The position numbers and the translations under genes were made by a program. From positions 372,001 through 436,000 of the forward strand of contig CALKJO010000009.1 of assembly GCA_937995825.1 (NCBI GenBank): a stretch of DNA of 64,000 nt, given 5' to 3'. Positions 11,101-23,330 of the stretch are shown here, piece by piece. Position 1 is the first letter of the stretch; each line of letters begins with the position of its first letter. The DNA is from an uncultured Anaerolineae bacterium. Lineage in GTDB: Bacteria; Chloroflexota; Anaerolineae; Aggregatilineales; Phototrophicaceae. The notes under the pieces were generated by a model, which saw only the letters and a list, made by a program, of their open reading frames with translations, did not search any database and was not told the origin of the DNA.

Positions 11101-11890
11101 CGATATGTTCGAACAAATCCCACATCTGCTGACGGCTGGACAGATAATAGCTGTTATCCGACATACGCAGGCGCTTTTCTTCATCCACCCGCGCGCCCGT
11201 CTGGATGCACAGCAGCATGTCATGGGGTTCGTAATCGCTCTCCAAAACGTAATGCACGTCGTTGGTGGCGACATACTTCACATCGTCGCGCCGCCCTGTC
11301 TCGATCAGCCAGTTGTTGACCAGCTTCAGCTCATCGATCTGGTGCTGCTGAAGCTCTAGAAAAAAGTTGTCCGCGCCGAAGACCTGCTTGAAGCGGTCGA
11401 TCAGATCGCGGGCTTTCTCCTCTAGCCCCTGTACGATCAGGCTGGGAATCTGAGCTGCCAAACAGCCCGACGTGGCGATCAGTCCGAGATCGCCGCCGGA
11501 GGCGGTCTGAAGCTGAGATAGATACTCCCAGTCGATGCGCGGGCGATAGTAGTAGCCCTTCAACTGTCCATCGCTGGCGATTTTAAGCAGATTCCTATAG
11601 CCCTGCTCATTGCGCGCCAGCAGCAGCAGATGATTGGCTTCGCGACTCTGGCGGTCGGTCATGCCGTTTGGCGCAAGATACATCTCACAGCCGATAATGG
11701 GCTTGATCCCAGCATCCTTGCATGCGCGGTAGAACTCGATCACGCCGAACATCGTGCCGTGATCGGTGATTGCCAGCGCGGGCATTTCCAGCTCTTTCGC
11801 CCGCGCCACCAGCTTCTTGATACGGCTCAAGCCGTCCAGCAGCGAATACTCGGTGTGGACATGCAGATGCACAAAAGGCTGATCGGACAT
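8141..11890 (-). CDS. dnaE: DNA polymerase III subunit alpha
   Basis: PHP start FVHLHVHTEYSLLDG, MPDIDLDYPDDQRGRMIEY, C-terminal OB-fold region; 1249 aa. Confidence 0.97.
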   Translation of the reverse strand: MSDQPFVHLHVHTEYSLLDGLSRIKKLVARAKELEMPALAITDHGTMFGVIEFYRACKDAGIKPIIGCEMYLAPNGMTDRQSREANHLLLLARNEQGYRNLLKIASDGQLKGYYYRPRIDWEYLSQLQTASGGDLGLIATSGCLAAQIPSLIVQGLEEKARDLIDRFKQVFGADNFFLELQQHQIDELKLVNNWLIETGRRDDVKYVATNDVHYVLESDYEPHDMLLCIQTGARVDEEKRLRMSDNSYYLSSRQQMWDLFEHIDSGSPLTNTLEIANGCDLNLDKKTYHLPVFPVPDGFDAVTYLRYLAFKGLRWRFGDRASDTSLVERLEYELKVISDMGFATYFLIVWDLCQFARSADIWWNVRGSGAGSLVAYSLGITNIDPIRNNLLFERFLNPGRVSMPDIDLDYPDDQRGRMIEYAVYKYGEDRVAAIITFGTLGAKNAIRDVARALNIDDGLVNEVSRLIPTEPKPKKIHEYIEDIGELKRVIDASPEMQRVAQIAEELQGISRHASTHAAGVIIADQPLVEYLPLHRQTSGDDEGIALKQVTQFDMETCESIGLLKVDFLGLSTLTIMRRACELIAQHHGIEYAMDNIPYRPTGDPDQDAMLEAAFRLLQRGETVGVFQVESSGMQQMLREMQPTLFEHIVAAISLYRPGPMDYIQEYNARMHGEIPVTYHHPKLEPILGETYGIMVYQEQLMQIGQALFGYSLGDADLMRRAVSKKKKEDLLKHRDIFIRQGPALDPTMTEEIAEKIFADIEFFANYGFNKAHAADYAVLTVQTAFLKANYTAEYMAALLSVGAGDAAKVTTLLTECKRLSIPIFPPDVNSSALDFDIQVDKAGRRGIRFGLAAIKNAGVGALGHILTERARGGRFASLIDFCRRVDLRQVGKRALESLIKVGALDSLGARGKLVPALDRIMVYSAEHHKIKETGQMSMFGGAAVATGMDDDLLDNLPPDTLSHRQLIDWEKELLGTYLSEHPVDPVLEMLEGTNVLNTGRLVGLPHNREVRVVGLVSALRIVETKNKDLMAIAQLEDRFGKIDVVLFPRTFAQFREQLREGAVIIVRGKLDRKRGDPQIVADDVTTDLKVMRAAPSERDIPISPAPAQDKETTAEMVSSHAALPPEPDFPPFEADESAAPPDLPDDFTPNGYVYPGAEPAKTVKPKKIVIRFHRSHDAEHDNRRRQRMMHYLYEWKGEDRVEVILLNQGVETHRVLLPETTRWNEKLMERLCDIDGVQVFKVDVSESSV

Positions 11891-12042
11891 GTGTGTACTG
11901 CCTCTGGGGTGAACTTATACCGCCATTATAGCACTTTGGTTCACCCGATGCGGACAGTTGATGGGAGCAAACGCTCAATGCCAGAGCAGAAAAGTCTATA
12001 CTATACTGAGAATACTGAAGATCAAACGACATCGAACTGCTC

Positions 12043-12861
12043 ATGCCGGAACTTCCTGAAGTTGAAACCGTGGTGCGTGGTCTGCGCGAGCCGCTGATCG
12101 GGCGCACCGTCGAAAGCCTGTGGTACGACTGGGCGCGCACTGTGCGCTCGCCCGATCCTGCTTCATTCGCTGCTCGCATCGTCGGGCAGACCTTCCACAG
12201 CGTCGAACGGCGCGCCAAATATATCCTCTGCCAGCTCGATCATGACCTGCTCGTCGTGCATCTGAAAATGACAGGGCGGCTCTACGTCACTGACGCCGAC
12301 GCTGCGCACGAAGCCGACCGCTGGGTGCATTTTCGGCTCGGACTGGACGGCGGCAAACAGCTTCGCTTTTCCGATGCGCGCAAGTTCGGTTTCGTCGCGC
12401 TGACGGATAACTTTTCCGCGCTCGCGCCCGATCTCGGACCCGAACCGCTGACCGAAAGCTTCGACCTAAAAGCAATGCGCGCCGAGCTGAAGCGTCACCA
12501 CAAAGCGATCAAAGCGCTGCTGCTCGATCAGAGCTTTGTCGCGGGCGTTGGCAACATCTACGCCGATGAAGCGCTCCACATGGCGAAGATTCACCCGCTG
12601 CGACCCGCCGACTCGCTGACCAACGCGGAGTCAAAACGGCTGCACGCAGCGATCCGCGACGCTCTGAGCCAGGGAATCGAGCGCGAAGGCGCAAGCGTCA
12701 ACTGGTATCGCAAACCGGACGGCACGACCGGAAGCGCGCAGAATCACTTCCGCGCCTACGACCGCGCCGGTCAGCCTTGTCCGGTCTGCGGAACGCCGAT
12801 TGAGAAAATCCGTGTCGCCCAACGCGGCACGCATTACTGCCCAGTCTGTCAGAAAGGTTGA
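12043..12861 (+). CDS. mutM: formamidopyrimidine-DNA glycosylase
   Basis: MPELPEVETVVRGL start; C-terminal zinc finger CPVCGTPIEKIRVAQRGTHYCPVCQ. Confidence 0.97.
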   Translation: MPELPEVETVVRGLREPLIGRTVESLWYDWARTVRSPDPASFAARIVGQTFHSVERRAKYILCQLDHDLLVVHLKMTGRLYVTDADAAHEADRWVHFRLGLDGGKQLRFSDARKFGFVALTDNFSALAPDLGPEPLTESFDLKAMRAELKRHHKAIKALLLDQSFVAGVGNIYADEALHMAKIHPLRPADSLTNAESKRLHAAIRDALSQGIEREGASVNWYRKPDGTTGSAQNHFRAYDRAGQPCPVCGTPIEKIRVAQRGTHYCPVCQKG

Positions 12862-13766
12862 ACGTGGACAGCGGTTTTACAGCATTTCTTCAGCAGTTAC
12901 CCAGTATCTTCATCATCATCTTCTGCGGCTCAGGCGCGCTGCTGCTTGCCGTGATCGCCTATCTGGTGGCGTGGCGGCGGCAAAAAGCTCAAGAGGCGCG
13001 TATGCCGCAAGTGCCGTCTACCGAAGCTGCGCCCAGCCCTTACACGGATGTCGATTTTCCCGATCTCGACGATCTGCTCAAGCCCGCGCTGATGACGCGC
13101 GCCGCCAGTGAGACATTTCGCGTTCGGCTGACTGAAGGCGGAGAGACCGAAGTCGCTGAAGTCTTCACCGTGCTGCGCGATCTGAGCGATGGGGGGCTGA
13201 TCGTGCAGATCGGGGACAAAGCCTATCGCCATCCCGCCGCCAGCGCGGACGCAGCGTTTCGCCGCCGTTTCCAGACCGCCCTGCACGATCTCACTCGATC
13301 GGCTGCCATTCCCGCTGAGCCGGAGCCTACGCCCCCTGCGCCAATGCCACCGACTGAGCCAGTCGTTGAGGCGCCGCACCCTCCGGCGCAGGCAGCGCCA
13401 CCGCCATTCCCCGCCCCAAACCTCGGACTGCCCGATCTGCCAGACATCCCGCTGCCGGGCGATCTGCCGAAATTTCGGATGCCGGACAAGATCGAGCCGC
13501 CGAAGCGCGGTCGGATCAAGCCAGATCGGACGCCCGTGCCAGAGATCAACATCGCCGCCGCCATTGAGGCGTATCTTCAGCACAAATTGAGCATGACGGG
13601 TGATTTTGCAGGGCGCAGCATCCATGTCAGCCAGTCACCGCAGCATGGAGGCGTCCTGATCGAAGTGGATGGGACATTCTTTGAAGCCGTCACTGACATC
13701 ACCGACGATGCCGTCCGCGAGTACGTCACAGCGACCATTCAGGAATGGCAAGATCGGCAGGTTTAG
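12858..13766 (+). CDS. hypothetical protein: N-terminal TM helix, Pro-rich linker, small C-terminal domain
   Basis: One TM segment (IFIIIFCGSGALLLAVIAYLVAW), long Pro/Ala-rich linker, C-terminal EAYLQHKLS...GGVLIEVDGTFFEAVTDI. Confidence 0.6.
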   Translation: MNVDSGFTAFLQQLPSIFIIIFCGSGALLLAVIAYLVAWRRQKAQEARMPQVPSTEAAPSPYTDVDFPDLDDLLKPALMTRAASETFRVRLTEGGETEVAEVFTVLRDLSDGGLIVQIGDKAYRHPAASADAAFRRRFQTALHDLTRSAAIPAEPEPTPPAPMPPTEPVVEAPHPPAQAAPPPFPAPNLGLPDLPDIPLPGDLPKFRMPDKIEPPKRGRIKPDRTPVPEINIAAAIEAYLQHKLSMTGDFAGRSIHVSQSPQHGGVLIEVDGTFFEAVTDITDDAVREYVTATIQEWQDRQV

Positions 13767-14638
13767 ACGAACTCGGCTTCGACTTTGATGACCTTCAGCT
13801 TGCCGTCGTCCATTCGCTTGAGTTTGCCGACAGGGGTGACAGGATCGTGCGGGAAGATCAGCAGTGCGTCGGTTTCCAGCGCCCACGCCTGCCAAGCGCG
13901 CTTTGTCTCCAGCGTGATCAGCGGCTCGACATCGAACGCGGTCATCCAACCGAGCCGCTCGAAGTGAATGGCATAGCTCGCCATATCACACACGAAGGCA
14001 GCGTGCTGCCCGCCGCGCTCGAAGCGAACGCTCATATGTCCGGGGGTGTGACCAGGCGTGACGATCCCGAAGACGCCAGGCAGAATCTCGGTATCGCCAT
14101 CCAGCAGGCGCATCTGCCCGCTCTCGACCAGCGGCTGATAGTTGACCGGAAGATAGGTTGCGCGCGTCCGCTCATTCGGGCGCATGGCGTCCTCATATTC
14201 GCGCCGCTGCACAAGATATTCCGCGTTCGGAAAAACAGGCACGATGGTTCCATCCGGCATCTGCGCTGTGTTGCCGCCCGCGTGATCGTTGTGCAGATGC
14301 GTATTGATCACGATGTCGATCTCGGCTGGACGGACTCCCAACCGCGCCAGCGCGCCCAGCAGCCGCCCCCGACTCGGCGTGAAGCGCAGATGCCCCTTCT
14401 GTTTCTCGCTCAGCTTGTCGCCATAGCCGGCATCGACGACAATTTTCTTGCCCTCCGCTTCAACCAATAAACAGTGATGATGGGATGGGATCAGGTTGTC
14501 GGCGTCCGGCATCACGTACTCCTTGAACAGCGCCCGTGGGACAAGCCCGAACATGCCGCCGGCGTCACCCATGATCTGGGCATCATCGATCAGGTGAATG
14601 CGGATGTCGCCGATCTGGATCATATAGGGTTCATCCAC
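13763..14638 (-). CDS. MBL-fold metallo-hydrolase
   Basis: NTHLHNDHAGG metal-binding motif, VTPGHTPGHMSV. Confidence 0.9.
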   Translation of the reverse strand: MDEPYMIQIGDIRIHLIDDAQIMGDAGGMFGLVPRALFKEYVMPDADNLIPSHHHCLLVEAEGKKIVVDAGYGDKLSEKQKGHLRFTPSRGRLLGALARLGVRPAEIDIVINTHLHNDHAGGNTAQMPDGTIVPVFPNAEYLVQRREYEDAMRPNERTRATYLPVNYQPLVESGQMRLLDGDTEILPGVFGIVTPGHTPGHMSVRFERGGQHAAFVCDMASYAIHFERLGWMTAFDVEPLITLETKRAWQAWALETDALLIFPHDPVTPVGKLKRMDDGKLKVIKVEAEFV

Positions 14639-15660
14639 GCTTGGAACTGGCTCACCAGCTTGGCGCGGGCTTCAGGCTTCAAAAATGCCGACTCCGCCGC
14701 AATGAGCTGCTGACGCTTGATCTCCGCTAGAGATAAAGACATAAAGCTCATGACGTTGATCAGTTCATCCGACAGCGTGATATTGCTGATCAACGGATCG
14801 TCTGTATTGATCGTCGTGCGAACGCCGCGCTGGATCAGCGTCGTCAAGGGATGCGCATCATACCCCGATACAACGCCGCTGTGATAATTGCTCGTGGGGC
14901 AGACCTCCAGCACCGTGCCGCGCTCCGCCAGCAGATCGCATAGTTCAGGGTCTTCAGCGGCGCGCACGCCATGCCCAATCCGCGCCGCGCCGAGATTGCA
15001 GACTGCCTCACGCACGCTGTCCGCGCCTGACCATTCGCCAGCGTGAATCGTCACGCCAAGCCCAGACTCGCGCGCGCGGGCAAATAAGCTGCGGAATGGC
15101 TCCGCTTTGTGATCCGCCTCACGCCCTGCCAGATCAAGACCGACCACGCCATAGTTTGCATAGCGTATCGCTGCATCCAGCACATGCTCGCCAATCTCCA
15201 GCGACTCATGCCGGTTCATCGAGATGATCAGCCCAACCTGAATCTGGTTTTCCGCCGCCGCCTGTGCCGCCGCCTCGCAGACCCAGCCCACGATCTGATC
15301 AAAGGTGCATTGGATCAGATTGTTCAGTGCCTGCGGCGTGAAGCGCAGCTCCATATAGCGGACATTATCGTGCGCCGCATCCGCGACCACCTCCGCTGTC
15401 ACTCGCTTAATGATCTTCTCAGAGCGGTAGAACATGCGCAGCACAGCGAACTTACTCAAAAAGTGTGTCATCGAACGGGTCTCGCCCGGCATCATCTGAA
15501 CGAAGGGGCGCAGTCCGTCAATGTCGAAACGCGGCATGGTAATCTGGTATTCGAGCGCGATTGCCAGCAGCGTTTCCAATCGCAGCGATCCCTCCAAGTG
15601 ACGATGAAGCTCGATTTTGGGCATCGTGCGAATGGCATCCGCAGCATCTTGGTCGATCAA
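14620..15660 (-). CDS. add: adenosine deaminase
   Basis: MPKIELHRHLEGSLR, VTIHAGEWSGADSVREAV, RIGHGVRA, TINTDDPLIS. Confidence 0.93.
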   Translation of the reverse strand: MIDQDAADAIRTMPKIELHRHLEGSLRLETLLAIALEYQITMPRFDIDGLRPFVQMMPGETRSMTHFLSKFAVLRMFYRSEKIIKRVTAEVVADAAHDNVRYMELRFTPQALNNLIQCTFDQIVGWVCEAAAQAAAENQIQVGLIISMNRHESLEIGEHVLDAAIRYANYGVVGLDLAGREADHKAEPFRSLFARARESGLGVTIHAGEWSGADSVREAVCNLGAARIGHGVRAAEDPELCDLLAERGTVLEVCPTSNYHSGVVSGYDAHPLTTLIQRGVRTTINTDDPLISNITLSDELINVMSFMSLSLAEIKRQQLIAAESAFLKPEARAKLVSQFQAWMNPI

Positions 15661-15722
15661 AGCTTGCGCCCTCCATCGGCGCAGTTCAGTGTGAGGCTGA
15701 AGATGACTTCATTCTACTCGGA

Positions 15723-16031
15723 TCAGGCGCGCTCCGCCAAAAGCCAGCTCCAGTAGCGCCATGCGCCGATCAATCCAAGCGTAACCGCCGCCGCCGGAAG
15801 CCCGCGATAGACCATGACCCAGAGCAGATCAGCGGCGGCTTCATCGGGCGCGGTGAGTCCAAGCAGCAGATCGATCATGCGCAGACCCAAGCACAGCGCC
15901 ATCAGCCCCGCGCCGATGAAAAACGGCTGATAGCGCGGCGGCGCATTCGAGGCACTGCCCATGCGGCGGCTTAGCAGTCCAATGCACAGCAGCAGCACGC
16001 CGAGCGCAGCCGGCTCGATCAAGGCGATCAC
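15723..16031 (-). CDS. small multi-pass membrane protein, unknown function
   Basis: 102 aa with hydrophobic helices; overlaps the upstream ORF by 4 nt. Confidence 0.5.
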   Translation of the reverse strand: MIALIEPAALGVLLLCIGLLSRRMGSASNAPPRYQPFFIGAGLMALCLGLRMIDLLLGLTAPDEAAADLLWVMVYRGLPAAAVTLGLIGAWRYWSWLLAERA

Positions 16032-16345
16032 AGACCGCGTCCTGTCACACTAGGCAGCTTATAGAGCATTTGATGAGTCAGCCGCGCTATCAGCCAGATC
16101 AGCGCCGTGCCGCTCACCCCCGCCAGCGTGTCACCAAGCGAGTCACCTGCGATCCGATCAACGCTGTTGTAGCGCAGCACCGACGCGGCAAAACCAGCGA
16201 TAGGCAGTAAAAACCAGCGATAGTGGGTGGTCGTGCCGGAGAACTGCTGATAGAAACGTGCGATCAGCATCACGATCAGGATTAAGGCGGTGAGGACAAA
16301 CCAGGTATAGAGGGAGAGGAGCTGTCCGAGGTCGAGCGCGGTCAT
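16028..16345 (-). CDS. small multi-pass membrane protein, unknown function
   Basis: 105 aa with hydrophobic helices; coupled to the next ORF. Confidence 0.5.
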   Translation of the reverse strand: MTALDLGQLLSLYTWFVLTALILIVMLIARFYQQFSGTTTHYRWFLLPIAGFAASVLRYNSVDRIAGDSLGDTLAGVSGTALIWLIARLTHQMLYKLPSVTGRGL

Positions 16346-16356
16346 ATGCTGTCAAC

Positions 16357-16380
16357 AAAAGGGGCGGCAGTGTGCCGCCC
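16357..16380 (-). terminator. intrinsic terminator of the 16385-16765 gene
   Basis: Perfect stem GGGCGGCA-gtg-TGCCGCCC, followed on the minus strand by a short T-run (CCTTTTG). Confidence 0.7.
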
Positions 16381-16384
16381 TTGC

Positions 16385-16765
16385 CTATCGCAGACCATCG
16401 ATCACTTGCTGAATCGCAGCGGCACGGAAACTGCGATCATCGCAGGCAGTGATGAACTCATGCACCAGCACGCGCACCGCCGGATCGTCATGCAGACTGA
16501 AAACCGCTGTACCGGAAACCATCTTCATCGTCAAAACTTTGCTCGCGGCAAGCGCCTTGAGGGCGTCAGGCACTTCATCGCCTTCGCGCCCAAGTGCGCG
16601 AGCAATGTCGTCCGCCGTCTCCACTGCGTGCGGATTATCGTGGAAAAAGCGCACGATATCCCACTTCACGAAGGAGTCCAATTTCTGGCGTAAGAAGCGC
16701 ATCACGCGCGCCCGTGTTTCGGCGTCACCCTGCTGAGCTGATGGATTTACACCCGCCTGCACCAT
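16385..16765 (-). CDS. hypothetical protein with winged-helix-like region
   Basis: ETADDIARALGREGDEVPDALKALAASKVLTMKMVSGTAVFSL resembles a wHTH. Confidence 0.55.
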   Translation of the reverse strand: MVQAGVNPSAQQGDAETRARVMRFLRQKLDSFVKWDIVRFFHDNPHAVETADDIARALGREGDEVPDALKALAASKVLTMKMVSGTAVFSLHDDPAVRVLVHEFITACDDRSFRAAAIQQVIDGLR

Positions 16766-16783
16766 CTCGTTGTCCCTTTGATC

Positions 16784-19615
<2,832 letters not shown>

Positions 19616-19767
19616 GGTTCCTCGGCTTATAGAAGCAGATTTGCGGAGCGAAGCGCCCCACTTTGTGAGAAAAATTATAGCACAGGGGCGTCAACTTCTC
19701 GTTAGAGTCATCTGACCAATTTATAATACGCTCAGAAATCATCAACGGCTCACATGGAGAAACGCAG

Positions 19768-20736
19768 ATGCAGTATCGACGGTTGGGGCGGACGGGCTTA
19801 AAAGTCAGCGCGCTTTGCCTCGGAACGATGAACTTCGGATGGTCGGCGGATGAATCGACTTCCTTCGCCATCATGGACGCAGCGCTGGAAGCCGGCATCG
19901 ACTTTTTTGATACTGCCGACATCTATTCTTACTGGCACAGCGGCAATCGCGGCGGCGAGAGCGAGACCATCATCGGCGCGTGGATGAAGGCGCGCCAAAA
20001 CCGCCGCCAGATCGTGCTGGCGACCAAAGTCCGGGGGCGCATGTGGGAAGGCGCGAACGGACAGGGACTCAGCCGGGTTCACATCATGCATGCGGTCGAG
20101 GACAGCCTGCGCCGGCTGCAAACCGACTATATCGACCTATATCAAGTGCATCATCCCGACTGGGAAACACCGCTGGATGAGACGCTGGAAGCGCTCGACC
20201 GGCTGGTGCAGGCGGGCAAAGTCCTGTATATCGGTGCAAGCAACTACCCCGCCTGGCTGCTGATGAAAGCGCTTTGGGTCAGCAATGCGCGCGGCGTGGC
20301 GCGCTTCGACTCGATCCAGCCGCATTACAGCCTGCTGCATCGCAGCGAGTTTGAGCGCGAACTGGAGAGCGCTGTACTTGATCAGGGCGTTGGCGTCATC
20401 CCTTACAGCCCATTGGCAGCCGGCTTCCTGACCGGCAAATATACCCGCGAGAACCGCACGCCCGACACCACCCGCCAGAGCAGCGGCTTGATCAAGCAGC
20501 TCGTCGAGGATGATCGCGCTTATATGGTGCTGGATGTCGTCCGGCGGATCGCCGAGGCGCACGCCGCGCCGATGGCGCAGATCGCGCTCGCATGGATGCT
20601 GGCGCGCCCGTCGATCACATCCCCGATTATCGGCGCGCGCACGGTCGAGCAGCTTCAGGAGATCGTCGGCGCAGCCGAGATTGAGCTGATCCCAGAGCAG
20701 ATCGAAGCGCTGAGCGCGGTGAGCGCTGGCTACTGA
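19768..20736 (+). CDS. aldo/keto reductase
   Basis: [55 protein letters not shown]. Confidence 0.93.
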   Translation: MQYRRLGRTGLKVSALCLGTMNFGWSADESTSFAIMDAALEAGIDFFDTADIYSYWHSGNRGGESETIIGAWMKARQNRRQIVLATKVRGRMWEGANGQGLSRVHIMHAVEDSLRRLQTDYIDLYQVHHPDWETPLDETLEALDRLVQAGKVLYIGASNYPAWLLMKALWVSNARGVARFDSIQPHYSLLHRSEFERELESAVLDQGVGVIPYSPLAAGFLTGKYTRENRTPDTTRQSSGLIKQLVEDDRAYMVLDVVRRIAEAHAAPMAQIALAWMLARPSITSPIIGARTVEQLQEIVGAAEIELIPEQIEALSAVSAGY

Positions 20737-20738
20737 TC

Positions 20739-20770
20739 AAAAAGGCGGCTCACTTTAGGTGAGCCGCCTT
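20739..20770 (-). terminator. intrinsic terminator downstream of the rhodopsin gene
   Basis: Perfect 12-bp stem AAGGCGGCTCAC-TTTAG-GTGAGCCGCCTT. The A-run at 20739-20743 gives a U-tract on the minus strand. Confidence 0.8.
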
Positions 20771-20799
20771 CGCACTCTCTCGAATTCACGAGTCTGTCA

Positions 20800-21582
20800 T
20801 TAGTCGCCGACGGCGGGCGCCGGCACCAATTCCTTATCGGTGGTCTTGGCGCGGGCAATGGCGTAGATCATCACCCCATAGCCACACTTCGCCACCACGT
20901 CGGCGATGCAGTATCCAACCTGCACCGCCACGACCACAGAAGCGCTCAGCGCTGCTCCATCGCCCAGGAACGGGATCATGTAGACGATCGGATAGAACCC
21001 CCACGTCGCCAGGAGCAGCAGGCGAATATTGCGGACGAGAACGCGCGCGCCCTCCGGCTGACGCTCGATGGCGCTGCCCAACTGGGTGAACAGCACATAG
21101 ACGATGTAGAGGAATGGCAGCGTAGAGAAGAAACCCCACAGCGCGCGCGTGCCGTTGTCGGCGGCTATCTCGCCCGGGTAACCCAGGATGACCATCAGCG
21201 CCGCCGCGCCAGCCAGCCGGAAGGTGAATGCCCCCGCCTGCTTGGGCGGCAGCGCGATCACAGCGATCAGCTCCGCCACCAGCAGCGGAACCGTCAGCAG
21301 CCAGTCCACATAACGATAGGCATCATTGAACGGCTGACCGCTCGGCTGGTACATGCCGTCAATCAGCATATATGCCCCCGACCAACTCTCAAAAATCCGA
21401 AAATAGTGATAACCCGCGACCGCGACCACCAGCGCCGACATGATCAATGCGCTGCGATATTGGCTGGCAACCTGAGGACGCGCCAGCACAAAGAAGATGA
21501 ACGATGCGAACATCGCTGCAAAGGTGAAGGAGAACAAGTTGTAGACGAGGCTGTACTCACCAATACTCAGTGCAGGTAACAT
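20800..21582 (-). CDS. microbial rhodopsin, xanthorhodopsin-like outward proton pump
   Basis: Helix C PFNDAYRYVDWLLTVPLLVAE (DTE motif), helix B GYHYF His, helix G ADVVAKCGYGVMIY (Schiff-base Lys). Confidence 0.95.
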   Translation of the reverse strand: MLPALSIGEYSLVYNLFSFTFAAMFASFIFFVLARPQVASQYRSALIMSALVVAVAGYHYFRIFESWSGAYMLIDGMYQPSGQPFNDAYRYVDWLLTVPLLVAELIAVIALPPKQAGAFTFRLAGAAALMVILGYPGEIAADNGTRALWGFFSTLPFLYIVYVLFTQLGSAIERQPEGARVLVRNIRLLLLATWGFYPIVYMIPFLGDGAALSASVVVAVQVGYCIADVVAKCGYGVMIYAIARAKTTDKELVPAPAVGD

Positions 21583-21769
21583 AGACTATCTGATCCTTGA
21601 TATTCTGAGGCGCTTTCTGCGCTTAACCACACTCTTACATGCCTGGATGAGTGTGAAATTTGGCACAAATTAACATTCGCTAAACTGAGCAGCTAACCAA
21701 CAGATTTGCAACCAGACAGCTAAAGCGTCCGCTTCTTGCAACAGCGCTGAAGCACCTTCAGGATCACCC

Positions 21770-21799
21770 TTGTGTTTAATCAACGTTGTATGCTATATT
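21770..21799 (+). promoter_or_regulatory. candidate sigma70-type promoter for the metK leader
   Basis: TTGTGT - 18 nt - TATATT, just upstream of the riboswitch. Confidence 0.5.
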
Positions 21800-21810
21800 T
21801 TTTCGTAACA

Positions 21811-21912
21811 ACTCATCCAGAGCAGCAGAGTGATACGGCACGATGAAGCTGCGGCAACCCCCGAAGCATCGGGACGGTGCCAATTCCGGCAGATTAAGTC
21901 TGCAAGATGAGG
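21811..21912 (+). ncRNA. SAM-I (S-box) riboswitch
   Basis: CTCATC...AGAGCAGCAGAGTGA..CGATGAAGCTGCGGCAACC...GGTGCCAATTCCGGCAGA..TCTGC..GATGAG matches the S-box core with P1, P3 and P4 pairings, ahead of metK. Confidence 0.93.
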
Positions 21913-21937
21913 ATCAGGCTGACTGAGCGAATCCAAG

Positions 21938-21972
21938 ACGCCGCTCCTTATCAAGGAGACGGCGTTTTTTGT
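21938..21972 (+). terminator. riboswitch-controlled intrinsic terminator
   Basis: ACGCCGCTCCTT-ATC-AAGGAG(A)CGGCGT + TTTTT: 12-bp stem with a 1-nt bulge and a T-run. Confidence 0.88.
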
Positions 21973-22010
21973 CTATCGGCGTTTATCAACAGAGAGGCAG
22001 TGAAAGACCT

Positions 22011-23249
<1,239 letters not shown>

Positions 23250-23293
23250 CTTCAATTCGCCTCATTGTTCTGGCGCGCATCCGTGCGGTATAG

Positions 23294-23313
23294 TGGAATG
23301 TAAACCCATTCCA
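23294..23313 (+). promoter_or_regulatory. 20-bp inverted repeat upstream of the 23331 gene
   Basis: TGGAATG-TAAACC-CATTCCA, close to a TATAGT-like -10. Confidence 0.35.
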
Positions 23314-23330
23314 TTCGGCGAGGTGAGCTG

